Positions 45,059-53,230 of a stretch of DNA of 64,000 nt are shown in pieces. Location: the NCBI RefSeq assembly GCF_047123305.1, contig NZ_CP138918.1, forward strand, positions 2,170,001 through 2,234,000, given 5' to 3'. Both the position numbers and the translations under genes were made by a program. The notes under the pieces are model-generated. The model was not told the DNA's origin and made no database searches. It saw nothing but the letters and a program-made list of their open reading frames with translations. Source of the DNA: Thalassobius sp047123305 (GTDB lineage Bacteria > Pseudomonadota > Alphaproteobacteria > Rhodobacterales > Rhodobacteraceae). Within the stretch, counting starts at the first letter, position 1. Every line of letters begins with the position of its first letter.

Positions 45059-47227
45059 TCAGTTGTTTTGTGGCGTCGCTGTGGCGGGGATTGTGTCGAT
45101 GTCGAACTGCAGGAACAGCGGGGTTGGGACCGCCTGTTTTTTGCGTTTGGAGAGACTGATAGCGGCGCGGGTGGTCTGGCCGAAGCCGGCCTCATCCAGC
45201 AGACCGCGCAGGCCTTCGGCAGGGGCCGCGGGGGCGGCGCGGGTGCGGGTGACGGGGCTTTGTTCCAGGAAAGAGAGATCCTCGATCGTGGTTTGTTTGG
45301 CAGCGGGGGTGACGATCACAACCATTCGGTCGCGGCCAAAGCTTTCGTCGGTGACCAGCACGAAATCCTCTTGCAGTCGGTCGCCCGGTTGCAGGCGTCC
45401 ATTGCCCATGAAGGTGATGGCGTAATCTGCACCAACGTAGAGGATGTTGAAATCCACTGGCTTGTCTGTCGGGTTGTGCAGGTTGAGGCCGATCACATCG
45501 TTGGGGATCATGCGGGGCACGGTGTGTTGGGCGGGTAGGACGCGGCTGGTCTCGATCACCTCTTCCAGATCCGGATCGAAACGGGCGGTGGTCAGCTGGG
45601 CTTCGACCTCTATGGTGGAGCCGGCGGTGGTGGCACCAAGGCGCATGAGGTTGGTGGCTTTGGCGATCTGGGCCAGGGTTTCGCTGAGCGCGTCGGCCAG
45701 TTCCAGTGCGGTTTTGTCCTGAGTGGAGATAGAGGGCTGACGTTGCAGGGCGTCTGCGCTGAGCGCGCTATTGGGCAGAAGCCAGAGCGCGTCGGGGCGG
45801 GCGCTGTCGGGCAGGTGCATCAGGCGGAGGTCGGCGTCCTCAGCCACGGCGACAAAGCGCAGGCGGGGGCCGAGCAGCCCGTCGCGTGTGATGATCGCGA
45901 GAGCGGCGTCCAGCGCATCGGCGGGGGCGCTGCCTGCGGCGGGGCGGGAGACGGTCAGCGTGAGGTCCAGCGGCTTGGCTGTCAGGCGCAGCACCGCGCC
46001 TTTGGGCAGTTCGGGGGGAGAAGAGGCGGCATTTTCCCCCTTGCCTGCGGTTTTCAGGGTCGCAACCGCCGAGAAGGCGGTGGATTTGCCGATCTCATAA
46101 GTGGCCAGAGCGCTGTCATCTGGATCGGCGGGGGAGGTCATCAGCAAAAGCTCGGTCCCCGGATGCAGCCCATGCAGCTGTCCGGCGCTCAGGCGCAGCT
46201 GGTCTTTCTGTGCGGTCACCGGCCATTGCAGCAATCTGGTGCCTGCGGCCTGTGCGCCAGCCGCGAAAACGGCGCGGTCGAGGTCGCCCTCGAACATCGG
46301 GGTGGAGCCTGCGAGATTGCCGCTGGCGTATTTGCGCAGCACCTCCTGGCCAAGCTGGCGGTAGGAAATGCCGGGGCGTTCAGCGAGGGTTTCAAACAGG
46401 GTGTAGGTGAACACGCCCTGAAGCTGCCGTTCCAGAGAGGAACGGGGCATGTTGCGTTCGGGGGTGGTTTCGTTGGTCTGTGCGGCAAAGAAGGCCACAA
46501 GTGAGCCGCTCTGCGCAGTGGTTTCGATCGGTGCGGGAGCAGGGTGGCGGGGATCGGTATTGGCATTGGGCAGCGTGCGGGATTGGGTTTCGGCGGCAGC
46601 GAGGGCCGCGTCCGGGATGCGCAGGGCTGCGCTGGGCAGCTGACGTTGGCGGATATCGTCCTGTACCGATGGCGCGGCGCGGGTGGCTGTGCCAGAGTGG
46701 CAGCTATCAAAGACCACCCAGACGTCCGCACCCTTGGCCCGCAACCCGTCCAGCATGGTGCCAATCTCATTGTCCAAGAGGGCGTTTTCCACGGTGCCGA
46801 CAGTGTCATTCCACGGGCCGATATCGACGGGCAGGAACAGCTCGTCCAGCCCGTCCAGTTCAGACGCAGGATCCAGCGCCGGCGCTTGAGAGCCGTGGCC
46901 GGAGAAATGCAGGTAGACAAAATCCCCTTCGTCCACACGGGCGGTCAGGGTGGCCACCGCGTCACGGATGGCGGCAAGGGTGGGGGCCGTGTAGCCGTCC
47001 AGACCATCGGCCAGAACCAGCACGTTTTCCGGCGCAAAAGGCACCGGTGCGTGTTGGATCAGGTAGCTTTGCACCAGAGTGATGTCGTTCTTGGGGCCGC
47101 GCAGCCAGAACCGTTCTTCGAGATTGGGATAGGTTGAGGCGCCGATCAGCAGCGCATGGTTGTCGCGGGCAAGGGCGTGGCTGGAGGTGCCAAGCAGCAC
47201 GACGGCGGCGGCGAGCAGACGGAACAT
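45059..47227 (-). CDS. Secreted caspase-like (C14 / metacaspase-type) protease with C-terminal accessory domain
   Basis: This 722-residue protein has a signal peptide (1-21, ending SSHALA) and a p20-like caspase domain starting NHALLIGASTYPN. The catalytic dyad is His111 (HFSGHGSQ) and Cys176 (VFDSCHSG). A p10-like part continues to about residue 330. The rest, about 390 residues, has a beta-rich region; near 590-680 the block NLHNPTDKPVDFNILYVG, GRLQPGDRL and a DRMVVIV strand aligns with the C-terminus of the second caspase-like protein of the cluster and resembles DUF4384-type accessory domains. It lies 10 bases after its small partner and is probably co-transcribed. Bacterial relatives usually cut after Arg or Lys; specificity here is unknown. 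Confidence 0.88.
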   Translation of the reverse strand: MFRLLAAAVVLLGTSSHALARDNHALLIGASTYPNLEERFWLRGPKNDITLVQSYLIQHAPVPFAPENVLVLADGLDGYTAPTLAAIRDAVATLTARVDEGDFVYLHFSGHGSQAPALDPASELDGLDELFLPVDIGPWNDTVGTVENALLDNEIGTMLDGLRAKGADVWVVFDSCHSGTATRAAPSVQDDIRQRQLPSAALRIPDAALAAAETQSRTLPNANTDPRHPAPAPIETTAQSGSLVAFFAAQTNETTPERNMPRSSLERQLQGVFTYTLFETLAERPGISYRQLGQEVLRKYASGNLAGSTPMFEGDLDRAVFAAGAQAAGTRLLQWPVTAQKDQLRLSAGQLHGLHPGTELLLMTSPADPDDSALATYEIGKSTAFSAVATLKTAGKGENAASSPPELPKGAVLRLTAKPLDLTLTVSRPAAGSAPADALDAALAIITRDGLLGPRLRFVAVAEDADLRLMHLPDSARPDALWLLPNSALSADALQRQPSISTQDKTALELADALSETLAQIAKATNLMRLGATTAGSTIEVEAQLTTARFDPDLEEVIETSRVLPAQHTVPRMIPNDVIGLNLHNPTDKPVDFNILYVGADYAITFMGNGRLQPGDRLQEDFVLVTDESFGRDRMVVIVTPAAKQTTIEDLSFLEQSPVTRTRAAPAAPAEGLRGLLDEAGFGQTTRAAISLSKRKKQAVPTPLFLQFDIDTIPATATPQNN

Positions 47228-47237
47228 GGCGGGCCCC

Positions 47238-47906
47238 TCAGTTGGTGATGAGCGTGTAGGCGCTGCCCCGGCTGGAACGGTTTTCCACCACAATGGTGAA
47301 ACTGCCATCCGTGGCCGGACGCCAGCCGCAATAGGCGATGGCGCTTTTGTCGGTGTCGGCGCAGACCAGCCGGTTCTGGCTGTCCAGCACGGTGACGTTC
47401 AGGTCGGCTTCGCCGCTGCCTTCGACATAGACCTCGCCATAGTCGCCGCCCACATAGGGAAGTGGCGGGTAGGTATCCTGCCCTTTGGCGCGGATTGAGG
47501 TGATGGAATAGACCTGTCCGGTGGCGACACCTTTGCTGGCCTCATTGCGCACGTCGTCGATCAGGCTGAGGAGGACAATATCATCGCCGGCAAGACGGGT
47601 GGCGGTTTCCAGCATCTGCTGCCATGTGACCGGATCATCTGGAGCGTCCGCGCCGGTGAGGGCGACAGTCCGATCAGGGGTGCGTTCGGTTGCTGAAAGG
47701 TTCAGGGCGCGACGCAGTTTTGCGGCGGTGATAAGCAGCAGCGGGTCCTCGCTGCTGAGGCCGATCTGGAACAGCGCACCCGACAGGGCCGCCTGTTTGA
47801 TTGGGCTTAGGTCGGTTGCATCCTCGGCCAATGTGCCGCTGGCGGGCAGGCAAAAACCGGTGCAGATCAATAGGGTCTTGAACAGAGTGTAATGAGAAAG
47901 GGGCAT
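47238..47906 (-). CDS. Secreted protein with PPC-like C-terminal domain, partner of caspase-like protease
   Basis: This 222-residue protein has a signal peptide (about 1-27, ending SGTLA), an alpha-helical middle with LSGALFQIGLSSEDPLLLITAAKL, and a beta-rich C-terminal domain of about 75 residues with two cysteines (LVC-x10-YCGW) ending SAYTLITN. The same architecture and ending recur in the protein encoded at 60975-61673. The C-terminal domain resembles bacterial pre-peptidase (PPC) domains. It precedes the caspase-like gene by 10 bases. Role unknown; inhibitor, activator or substrate of the protease are all possible. Confidence 0.72.
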   Translation of the reverse strand: MPLSHYTLFKTLLICTGFCLPASGTLAEDATDLSPIKQAALSGALFQIGLSSEDPLLLITAAKLRRALNLSATERTPDRTVALTGADAPDDPVTWQQMLETATRLAGDDIVLLSLIDDVRNEASKGVATGQVYSITSIRAKGQDTYPPLPYVGGDYGEVYVEGSGEADLNVTVLDSQNRLVCADTDKSAIAYCGWRPATDGSFTIVVENRSSRGSAYTLITN

Positions 47907-48020
47907 TGGGGCTCCTACCTGTTGGATCGCAATGGGGTATCATAATTCTCCTTGTTCTTGAGGCAGGATGATGGCGGCTGACCGCCAATTTCCAAAGCGT
48001 TTTTTGCAGCTCAACCTTTC

Positions 48021-48037
48021 ATGACGGGACTTGTCAT
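48021..48037. promoter_or_regulatory. Inverted repeat in the divergent promoter region of the protease cluster
   Basis: ATGAC and GTCAT flank seven bases (GGGACTT). It lies 65 bases upstream of the HtrA-like gene, between it and the oppositely directed small secreted protein. This position is suited to a site for the cluster's own OmpR-type regulator, though OmpR-family sites are usually direct repeats. Confidence 0.3.
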
Positions 48038-48101
48038 GTGATCTACGGCGCGGGCGCTGTTAGGGCAGAGGGGTCTTTCACAAGCAGCAGGAGCGCCCTT
48101 G

Positions 48102-49421
48102 ATGCAGCGGATTTTGGCTTGGGGTTTTGTGGTGTTTTCACTGTGCTTGACCTTGGTGAACGGGCCGGTCAGGGCGGGATCTGAGGCCGGCGCCGCACCG
48201 GCGACAGGGTTGCAGGCCGCGTTGCGCGGGGTGGTCAGCGTCTACAGCGATGATCGGGAGGAACGGTTCCTCGGCTCGGCGGTGATCTGGGGCGATGGCC
48301 TTCTGGTGGTCAGCAACGCCCATGTGGTGGGCAACCGCAGCCGGGTTGAGTTGCGCCACGGTGGCGCTTGGGTGGTGGCGCAGGTGGTGCGGGTGGATGC
48401 GGCGCGGGACCTGGCGTTGTTGGCGCTGGAGGTGCCGGTGTTCGGCACAGGCTTGCCTCTTGGCAGGGCGCAGCTGATGCAAGAGGTCTATGCCATTGGT
48501 GCGCCGCTGGAGGTGGCGGGCAGCGTGAGCCGTGGCATTGTCTCGGCGCTGGACCGGCAGATTGAGGCGCATGTGCCGGTGGGCATGATCCAACATGATG
48601 CGGCGGTGAATCCGGGCAGTTCTGGCGGGGCCCTAGTGGATGCGGAGGGACGGCTCTTGGGGATCAACAGCCAGATCGCTGATGGGTCGCGTTTGTTTGT
48701 GGGGATCGCCTATGCCCTGCCGGTGGCACTGGTGGCGGCTTTTGTTGCAGGGCGCCTGCGCGCAGTGGTGACGCTGGGCCTGCAGGGGCGTGCGGTCAAC
48801 CGTGCGGTGGCCGAGGCGCTGGGTCTGGTGCGCGGACGCGGGGTGCTGGTGGATGATGTGACGGCGGGTGGATTGGCGGCCGCGGCGGGGCTGCGACCGG
48901 GCGATGTGATCCTGTCGCTCGATGGGCAGATCATACGGGCGGTAGGCGATCTGGCCTACACTCTGGACCGGCGGCAGGCAGAGGTTCTGCGGGCTGAGGT
49001 CTGGCGGGCGGGTGCATTGATTGAGGTTGCGCTGGAATTGCGGGTGACACCGCCGCCTTTGCGGCTGGCCAGGGCTGAGGCGGGGGCGCGTGCCCGCGGG
49101 CTGTTGCGGGTCGAGGCTTATGACCTTGCGGGGCTGGGGGTTGCCCTTGTTGACGGCAGCACCGAGATTGCTGCGCTGACTCCAGCAAGCCCGGCCTATA
49201 TGGCGGGGTTGAACGCGGGCGATCGGATCGTGGCGGTGAACGGGCAGCAGATCGGGGCGATGGCCCTGCGCCAGCTGACCCTGCGCAAGCCGGTGTTGCT
49301 ACTGGTGCAGCGGGCGGATGGCAGCCACGTGCATATCCCGCTGGATCCCTGGCGCAATGGCACGCCGCTGCGGCCTCTGGGCGGTGCAAATATGCTTGAC
49401 CCCGATGTGGTCAATTTCTGA
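48102..49421 (+). CDS. HtrA/DegP-like serine protease with two PDZ domains
   Basis: This 439-residue protein has a signal peptide (about 1-26, ending GPVRAG) and a trypsin-like domain with His74 (SNAHVVG), Asp103 (ARDLALLAL) and Ser174 (NPGSSGGAL). The first PDZ domain spans about 225-310 (VTAGGLAAAAGLRPGDVILSL) and the second about 340-425 (LTPASPAYMAGLNAGDRIVAVNG). It should act in the periplasm. It opens a plus-strand run (protease, regulator, kinase, patatin, caspase, S1 protease, repeat protein). A TTG one codon upstream is an alternative start. Confidence 0.9.
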   Translation: MQRILAWGFVVFSLCLTLVNGPVRAGSEAGAAPATGLQAALRGVVSVYSDDREERFLGSAVIWGDGLLVVSNAHVVGNRSRVELRHGGAWVVAQVVRVDAARDLALLALEVPVFGTGLPLGRAQLMQEVYAIGAPLEVAGSVSRGIVSALDRQIEAHVPVGMIQHDAAVNPGSSGGALVDAEGRLLGINSQIADGSRLFVGIAYALPVALVAAFVAGRLRAVVTLGLQGRAVNRAVAEALGLVRGRGVLVDDVTAGGLAAAAGLRPGDVILSLDGQIIRAVGDLAYTLDRRQAEVLRAEVWRAGALIEVALELRVTPPPLRLARAEAGARARGLLRVEAYDLAGLGVALVDGSTEIAALTPASPAYMAGLNAGDRIVAVNGQQIGAMALRQLTLRKPVLLLVQRADGSHVHIPLDPWRNGTPLRPLGGANMLDPDVVNF

Positions 49422-49442
49422 CAGTGGGAACAGGAGAAACTG

Positions 49443-50219
49443 ATGCAACAGACGTCTGACAGCTCTGATAACACTGACAGGTCCGCCCGCCCACTTATCT
49501 TGATCGTGGAGGATGACCCCGATGCGGCACGCGCCTTTGAGGCGGCGGTCACCGAGCTTGGGGCGGACCCCGTGGTGATGCGCAACTTTGCCGATGGGGT
49601 AAAGGCGGCGGGGCTGGCGGATTTTGCTGTCATTATTATGGACCGGATGCTGCCCGGCGGCGACGGGGTTGAAGCGATTGCCAAACTGCGGGCGGCGGGG
49701 TCTACCGCCTTGGTGCTGGTGGTCAGCGCGCTGGGACGGGCCGCCAATAAGGTCGAAGGGTTGGAGAAGGGCGCGGATGATTATCTGGCGAAACCCTTTG
49801 ACCCCGAAGAGCTGCGGGCGCGGTTGCGGGCGCTGTTGCGGCGCGCGGGGATGGTGAGCCTTGACAATGATGTGGTGGTGTTTGGCGATTTGCAGATCCG
49901 GATGAAAGCCCGCACCGTGCATATCGGCCAGGCGCATGTGGCGATTTCCCCAAAAGAATTCGAGCTGATCACCTATTTCGCCCGGAACGCCGGAGAGGTG
50001 GTGACGCGGATGCAGTTGTTGGAACATGTGTGGAAGCTGCATTTTGATCCGCAGACAAATGTGGTGGATGTCCATGTCGGCCGTTTGCGCCGCAAGCTGC
50101 AAGAGGTGGCGGGACGTCCGGTGATCCATACCGAACGCGGGGTGGGCTATGTGTTTGATCCGGTGCGGCCGGTTTCCGAGGCGGGCACAGTGTCTGAGGT
50201 GACCGGAGGCAGTTCGTGA
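49443..50219 (+). CDS. OmpR-family response regulator
   Basis: The 258-residue protein has a receiver domain with Asp24, Asp25, phospho-acceptor Asp67 and Lys117 (LAKPFDPEELRARL), and a winged-helix DNA-binding domain (about 145-235) with SPKEFELITYFARN and VVDVHVGRLRRKL. It starts 21 bases after the protease and overlaps the kinase gene by four bases. Being placed within the protease run, it likely controls that run. Confidence 0.93.
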   Translation: MQQTSDSSDNTDRSARPLILIVEDDPDAARAFEAAVTELGADPVVMRNFADGVKAAGLADFAVIIMDRMLPGGDGVEAIAKLRAAGSTALVLVVSALGRAANKVEGLEKGADDYLAKPFDPEELRARLRALLRRAGMVSLDNDVVVFGDLQIRMKARTVHIGQAHVAISPKEFELITYFARNAGEVVTRMQLLEHVWKLHFDPQTNVVDVHVGRLRRKLQEVAGRPVIHTERGVGYVFDPVRPVSEAGTVSEVTGGSS

Positions 50220-51595
50220 GGGCAGGGTTTGCGCCACCGCCGCCGCGTCGCTCGGCCAGTTTGCGGATGACGCTGGGGCTGGCGGCGCTGTTGATTGCGG
50301 TGGCGGGGCTGGCGATGGCCCTGCAGTACCGGATGACCGCGCGGTCGTTGGAGGCAGAACAACGCGCCCTGTTGGCGGCGGATCTGGCAGCCTTTGAAGC
50401 GCTTTATGAACAACGCCGCATTCCGGCGCTAAGAGCGGCCATAGCCTACCGTGTGGAAGGCGGGGCGGGCGCGGCGCGGTATCTGTTGTTGGATCGGGGC
50501 GGCAATGTTTTGGCGGGCAATCTGGCGGTCTGGCCAGAGGGGATCTCGCCACAACTGGTGGACGCGCCATTTCAGGTGGCGGGTCAGGCGGTGAACCTGC
50601 CGGACGGGCGGTATCTGGTGTCGGCGGTGGAGTTGCCCGGTGGCTTTGCCCTGATGGTGGCGCGCAGTTCTGATGGGCGGCTGGAGACTTTGGCGGGGTT
50701 GCGGGCGCTGATCCTCTGGGTGCTGATGGGGTTGTCGGTTGTGTCCTTGCTGCTGGCGCGGCTGGTGGCAGCGCGGGTGCTGGGGCGGATTTCAGCGGTG
50801 AACACGGTGGCCGAGCAGGTGGCGACCGGCGATCTGACGGCGCGGGTTGCGGTGCAGGCGGGCGGCGATGAATTTGCCACGCTGGAGGCCCATGTGAACC
50901 ATATGCTGGACCGGATCCTGCACCTCAATCAGGCCACCCATCGCCTGTCAGACAGCATCGCGCATGAGTTGCGCACGCCGCTTAATCGGGTGCAACAACA
51001 GCTGGCGGCCCTGCCCGCAGACACGGGCGAGGCGCAGGAGGCTTTGCGGCAGGCGGTGCGGGTCTTTGAGGCACTGTTGGACATTTCCGCCGCCGAGGCG
51101 GCCACGGGGGAACGGCCCGGGTTGCTGCCCCTGGACCTGTCCGCATTGGCGGCGGAGGTCTTTGACCTCTATGCCGCCTTGGGGGAGGACGAGGGCCTCT
51201 CGATGCAGGTGGAGATCACGCCGGCGCTGCAAATCCTTGGCGAACGCAGTTTGATGGCGCAGCTGTTGTCGAACCTGTTGGAAAACGCGATCAAATACTG
51301 CCACACCGGTGACAGTGTGACGCTGCGCCTTTGGGCGGCAGAGGATCAGGTGGTGTTGCGGATCAGCGACACCGGCCCCGGCCTGCCGAAGGATCTGCAG
51401 GGCAGGCTGTTTGACCGCTTTAGCCGAGGCGAGCGGGATCAGAGCATTTCAGGTCATGGTTTAGGACTGGCGCTGGTGCAGGCCATCGCTGCACGGCATG
51501 GCGCAAAGTTGAGCCTGCCGGACAGCGGGGACGGGCAGAATGTCGAGCAAAATAAAGGTTTTGCGATTCAGCTGAGCTGTCCTAAGCTGCCATAG
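50216..51595 (+). CDS. EnvZ-type sensor histidine kinase
   Basis: This 459-residue kinase has two membrane helices (about 18-37 and 160-183) framing a short periplasmic sensor of about 120 residues, a HAMP linker, HisKA with His250 in SIAHELRTPLNRV and an ATP-binding domain with NLLENAIKY, DTGPGLP, FDRFSRGE and GHGLGLALV. The sensor region matches no family I can name. It overlaps its regulator. It would sense an envelope condition and switch the protease genes. Confidence 0.93.
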   Translation: MRAGFAPPPPRRSASLRMTLGLAALLIAVAGLAMALQYRMTARSLEAEQRALLAADLAAFEALYEQRRIPALRAAIAYRVEGGAGAARYLLLDRGGNVLAGNLAVWPEGISPQLVDAPFQVAGQAVNLPDGRYLVSAVELPGGFALMVARSSDGRLETLAGLRALILWVLMGLSVVSLLLARLVAARVLGRISAVNTVAEQVATGDLTARVAVQAGGDEFATLEAHVNHMLDRILHLNQATHRLSDSIAHELRTPLNRVQQQLAALPADTGEAQEALRQAVRVFEALLDISAAEAATGERPGLLPLDLSALAAEVFDLYAALGEDEGLSMQVEITPALQILGERSLMAQLLSNLLENAIKYCHTGDSVTLRLWAAEDQVVLRISDTGPGLPKDLQGRLFDRFSRGERDQSISGHGLGLALVQAIAARHGAKLSLPDSGDGQNVEQNKGFAIQLSCPKLP

Positions 51596-51648
51596 CGGAA
51601 AGTTATCTCGCACCACTTGCACGCCACTTGCAAGACTTCGGGGGGACG

Positions 51649-53097
51649 ATGAAGCACGTTATTTTTGCGACGACATTTCTGGCCCTTGCGGGCTGCGCCG
51701 TATTGAACAAACCGATTAACGCCCCTTTGGAGACGGGCGAAAACGCGGCGCTTGTGGCGCCGGCAGAGTTTGACGGCATCGCAGATGGTGAGACCTATGT
51801 TGGACTGGCGTTTTCGGGCGGCGGCATGCGGGCCTCGGCCTTTGCGCATGGGATGCTGGAGGCACTGCGCGACAGCTCTGCCAGTGATGCGGATCCCGAC
51901 GGTATTCTGTCAGAGGTCCGGCTGGTTACCGGCGTGTCGGGCGGATCGGTCACGGCGGCTTACTTCGGTCTTTATGGCCCAAACGGGGTGAACCGTTACC
52001 GCGATCTTTTTCTGGTGAAAAACGCCGAACGCTATATGGCGAACAATGCTTTTAATCCGTTGACCATTGCGCGGGGGCTTTCTGGCGGGGCCAATGGGCG
52101 GCGTACGTTCGGGCGGTTTCTGGATGAAACGCTGTTTGACGGGGCGACCTTTGGGGATCTGAAGGCGCGGTCCGATATCAAGACTTGGATCAATGCGGCG
52201 GATGTGGCGAACCAGACCACCTTCCTGTTTACGCCGGAAACCTTTGATGCGCTCTGTTCGGACCTGGCACGTTATCCCTTGTCGGATGCGGTGGCGGCCT
52301 CGGCGGCGTTTCCCCTGGTGTTCGCGCCGGTGGTGGTCGAGGCCCATCAGGGCGGCTGTGACTACACGGAACCTGATTGGCTGACAGCGGCGCGCTACAA
52401 CCCCGAAGCCAGCGCGGCGATGCGCGCCCATGCCAAAGCGTTGGAGGGCTACGCCGATCCGGATAAGGGGCGCTATGTGAAGCTGCTGGATGGCGGGATC
52501 ACCGACAATTTTGGCACCACGGGGCTGGCGATTGAACGGGCGCGGGCCCGCAATGGTTTTGCGCCATTGTCCGCAGAAGAGGCGGTGCGGTTGAAGCGGT
52601 TCCTGTTCCTTGTGGCCGATGCGGGTGTGGAGAAAGACCCCAAGTGGCGGCAACGGCTGCGCGGTCCGGGTGGGGCCAATCTGGCGATGTCGATTGCGGG
52701 CAGCGCGATGGGGGCAGCGTCCCGCACGGGCTATGACGCGATGCGGTTGCAATTTGAGAAATGGGAAGAGGCGATTGTGGAGTTTCGCTGTTCCCTGCCA
52801 CGGTCCGAGGTGCGGCGGTTGCGGGGCTCAACAGCGGGCTGGGATTGCCGCGATGTGAAGTTCTTCGTGGGGCTGGTTGGCTTTGACGGGTTGCCGCAGG
52901 AGATGCAGGCCGATCTGGATGAGATCCCGACGCGGTTGAAACTGAAGCTGGATCAGGTGGATCTGGCGATTGAGGCCGGGCGCATGGCCACCCGCGACAA
53001 TCCCGAATTGCGCGGTTTTCTGGTGGCGGCAGGGCTGGACGGGGCGCGGCGGAAGGTGCCAGCGGGGGCGCGGTTGATCACGCCGGTAAGTCGCTAG
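51649..53097 (+). CDS. Patatin-like phospholipase, probable lipoprotein
   Basis: This 482-residue protein has a lipobox (LALAGC, Cys16), so it is probably anchored to a membrane by lipid. The patatin domain has the oxyanion loop GGGMR (57-61), nucleophile Ser97 in GVSGGS and the catalytic Asp281 in LLDGGITDN. Patatins cleave acyl chains from phospholipids and can permeabilise membranes. The ATG follows GGGGG. It sits between the two-component pair and the second caspase-like gene. Confidence 0.9.
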   Translation: MKHVIFATTFLALAGCAVLNKPINAPLETGENAALVAPAEFDGIADGETYVGLAFSGGGMRASAFAHGMLEALRDSSASDADPDGILSEVRLVTGVSGGSVTAAYFGLYGPNGVNRYRDLFLVKNAERYMANNAFNPLTIARGLSGGANGRRTFGRFLDETLFDGATFGDLKARSDIKTWINAADVANQTTFLFTPETFDALCSDLARYPLSDAVAASAAFPLVFAPVVVEAHQGGCDYTEPDWLTAARYNPEASAAMRAHAKALEGYADPDKGRYVKLLDGGITDNFGTTGLAIERARARNGFAPLSAEEAVRLKRFLFLVADAGVEKDPKWRQRLRGPGGANLAMSIAGSAMGAASRTGYDAMRLQFEKWEEAIVEFRCSLPRSEVRRLRGSTAGWDCRDVKFFVGLVGFDGLPQEMQADLDEIPTRLKLKLDQVDLAIEAGRMATRDNPELRGFLVAAGLDGARRKVPAGARLITPVSR

Positions 53098-53230
53098 ATC
53101 AATCGTTCGGTCAGCTGTCGGGCGCGGCAATTGGGGCCGGTTAGGGCCAATAGGGATTGAATTGATGACAAGTGCCGTCACACAGACGGCAAGGATTGCA
53201 AGAAGGACAGGACCCCATAGGCTGAGGCAT

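Noticed and set aside
49299..50570. A 423-codon minus-strand frame across the response regulator
   Set aside because: The plus-strand receiver and winged-helix motifs are unmistakable; the antisense frame has none.
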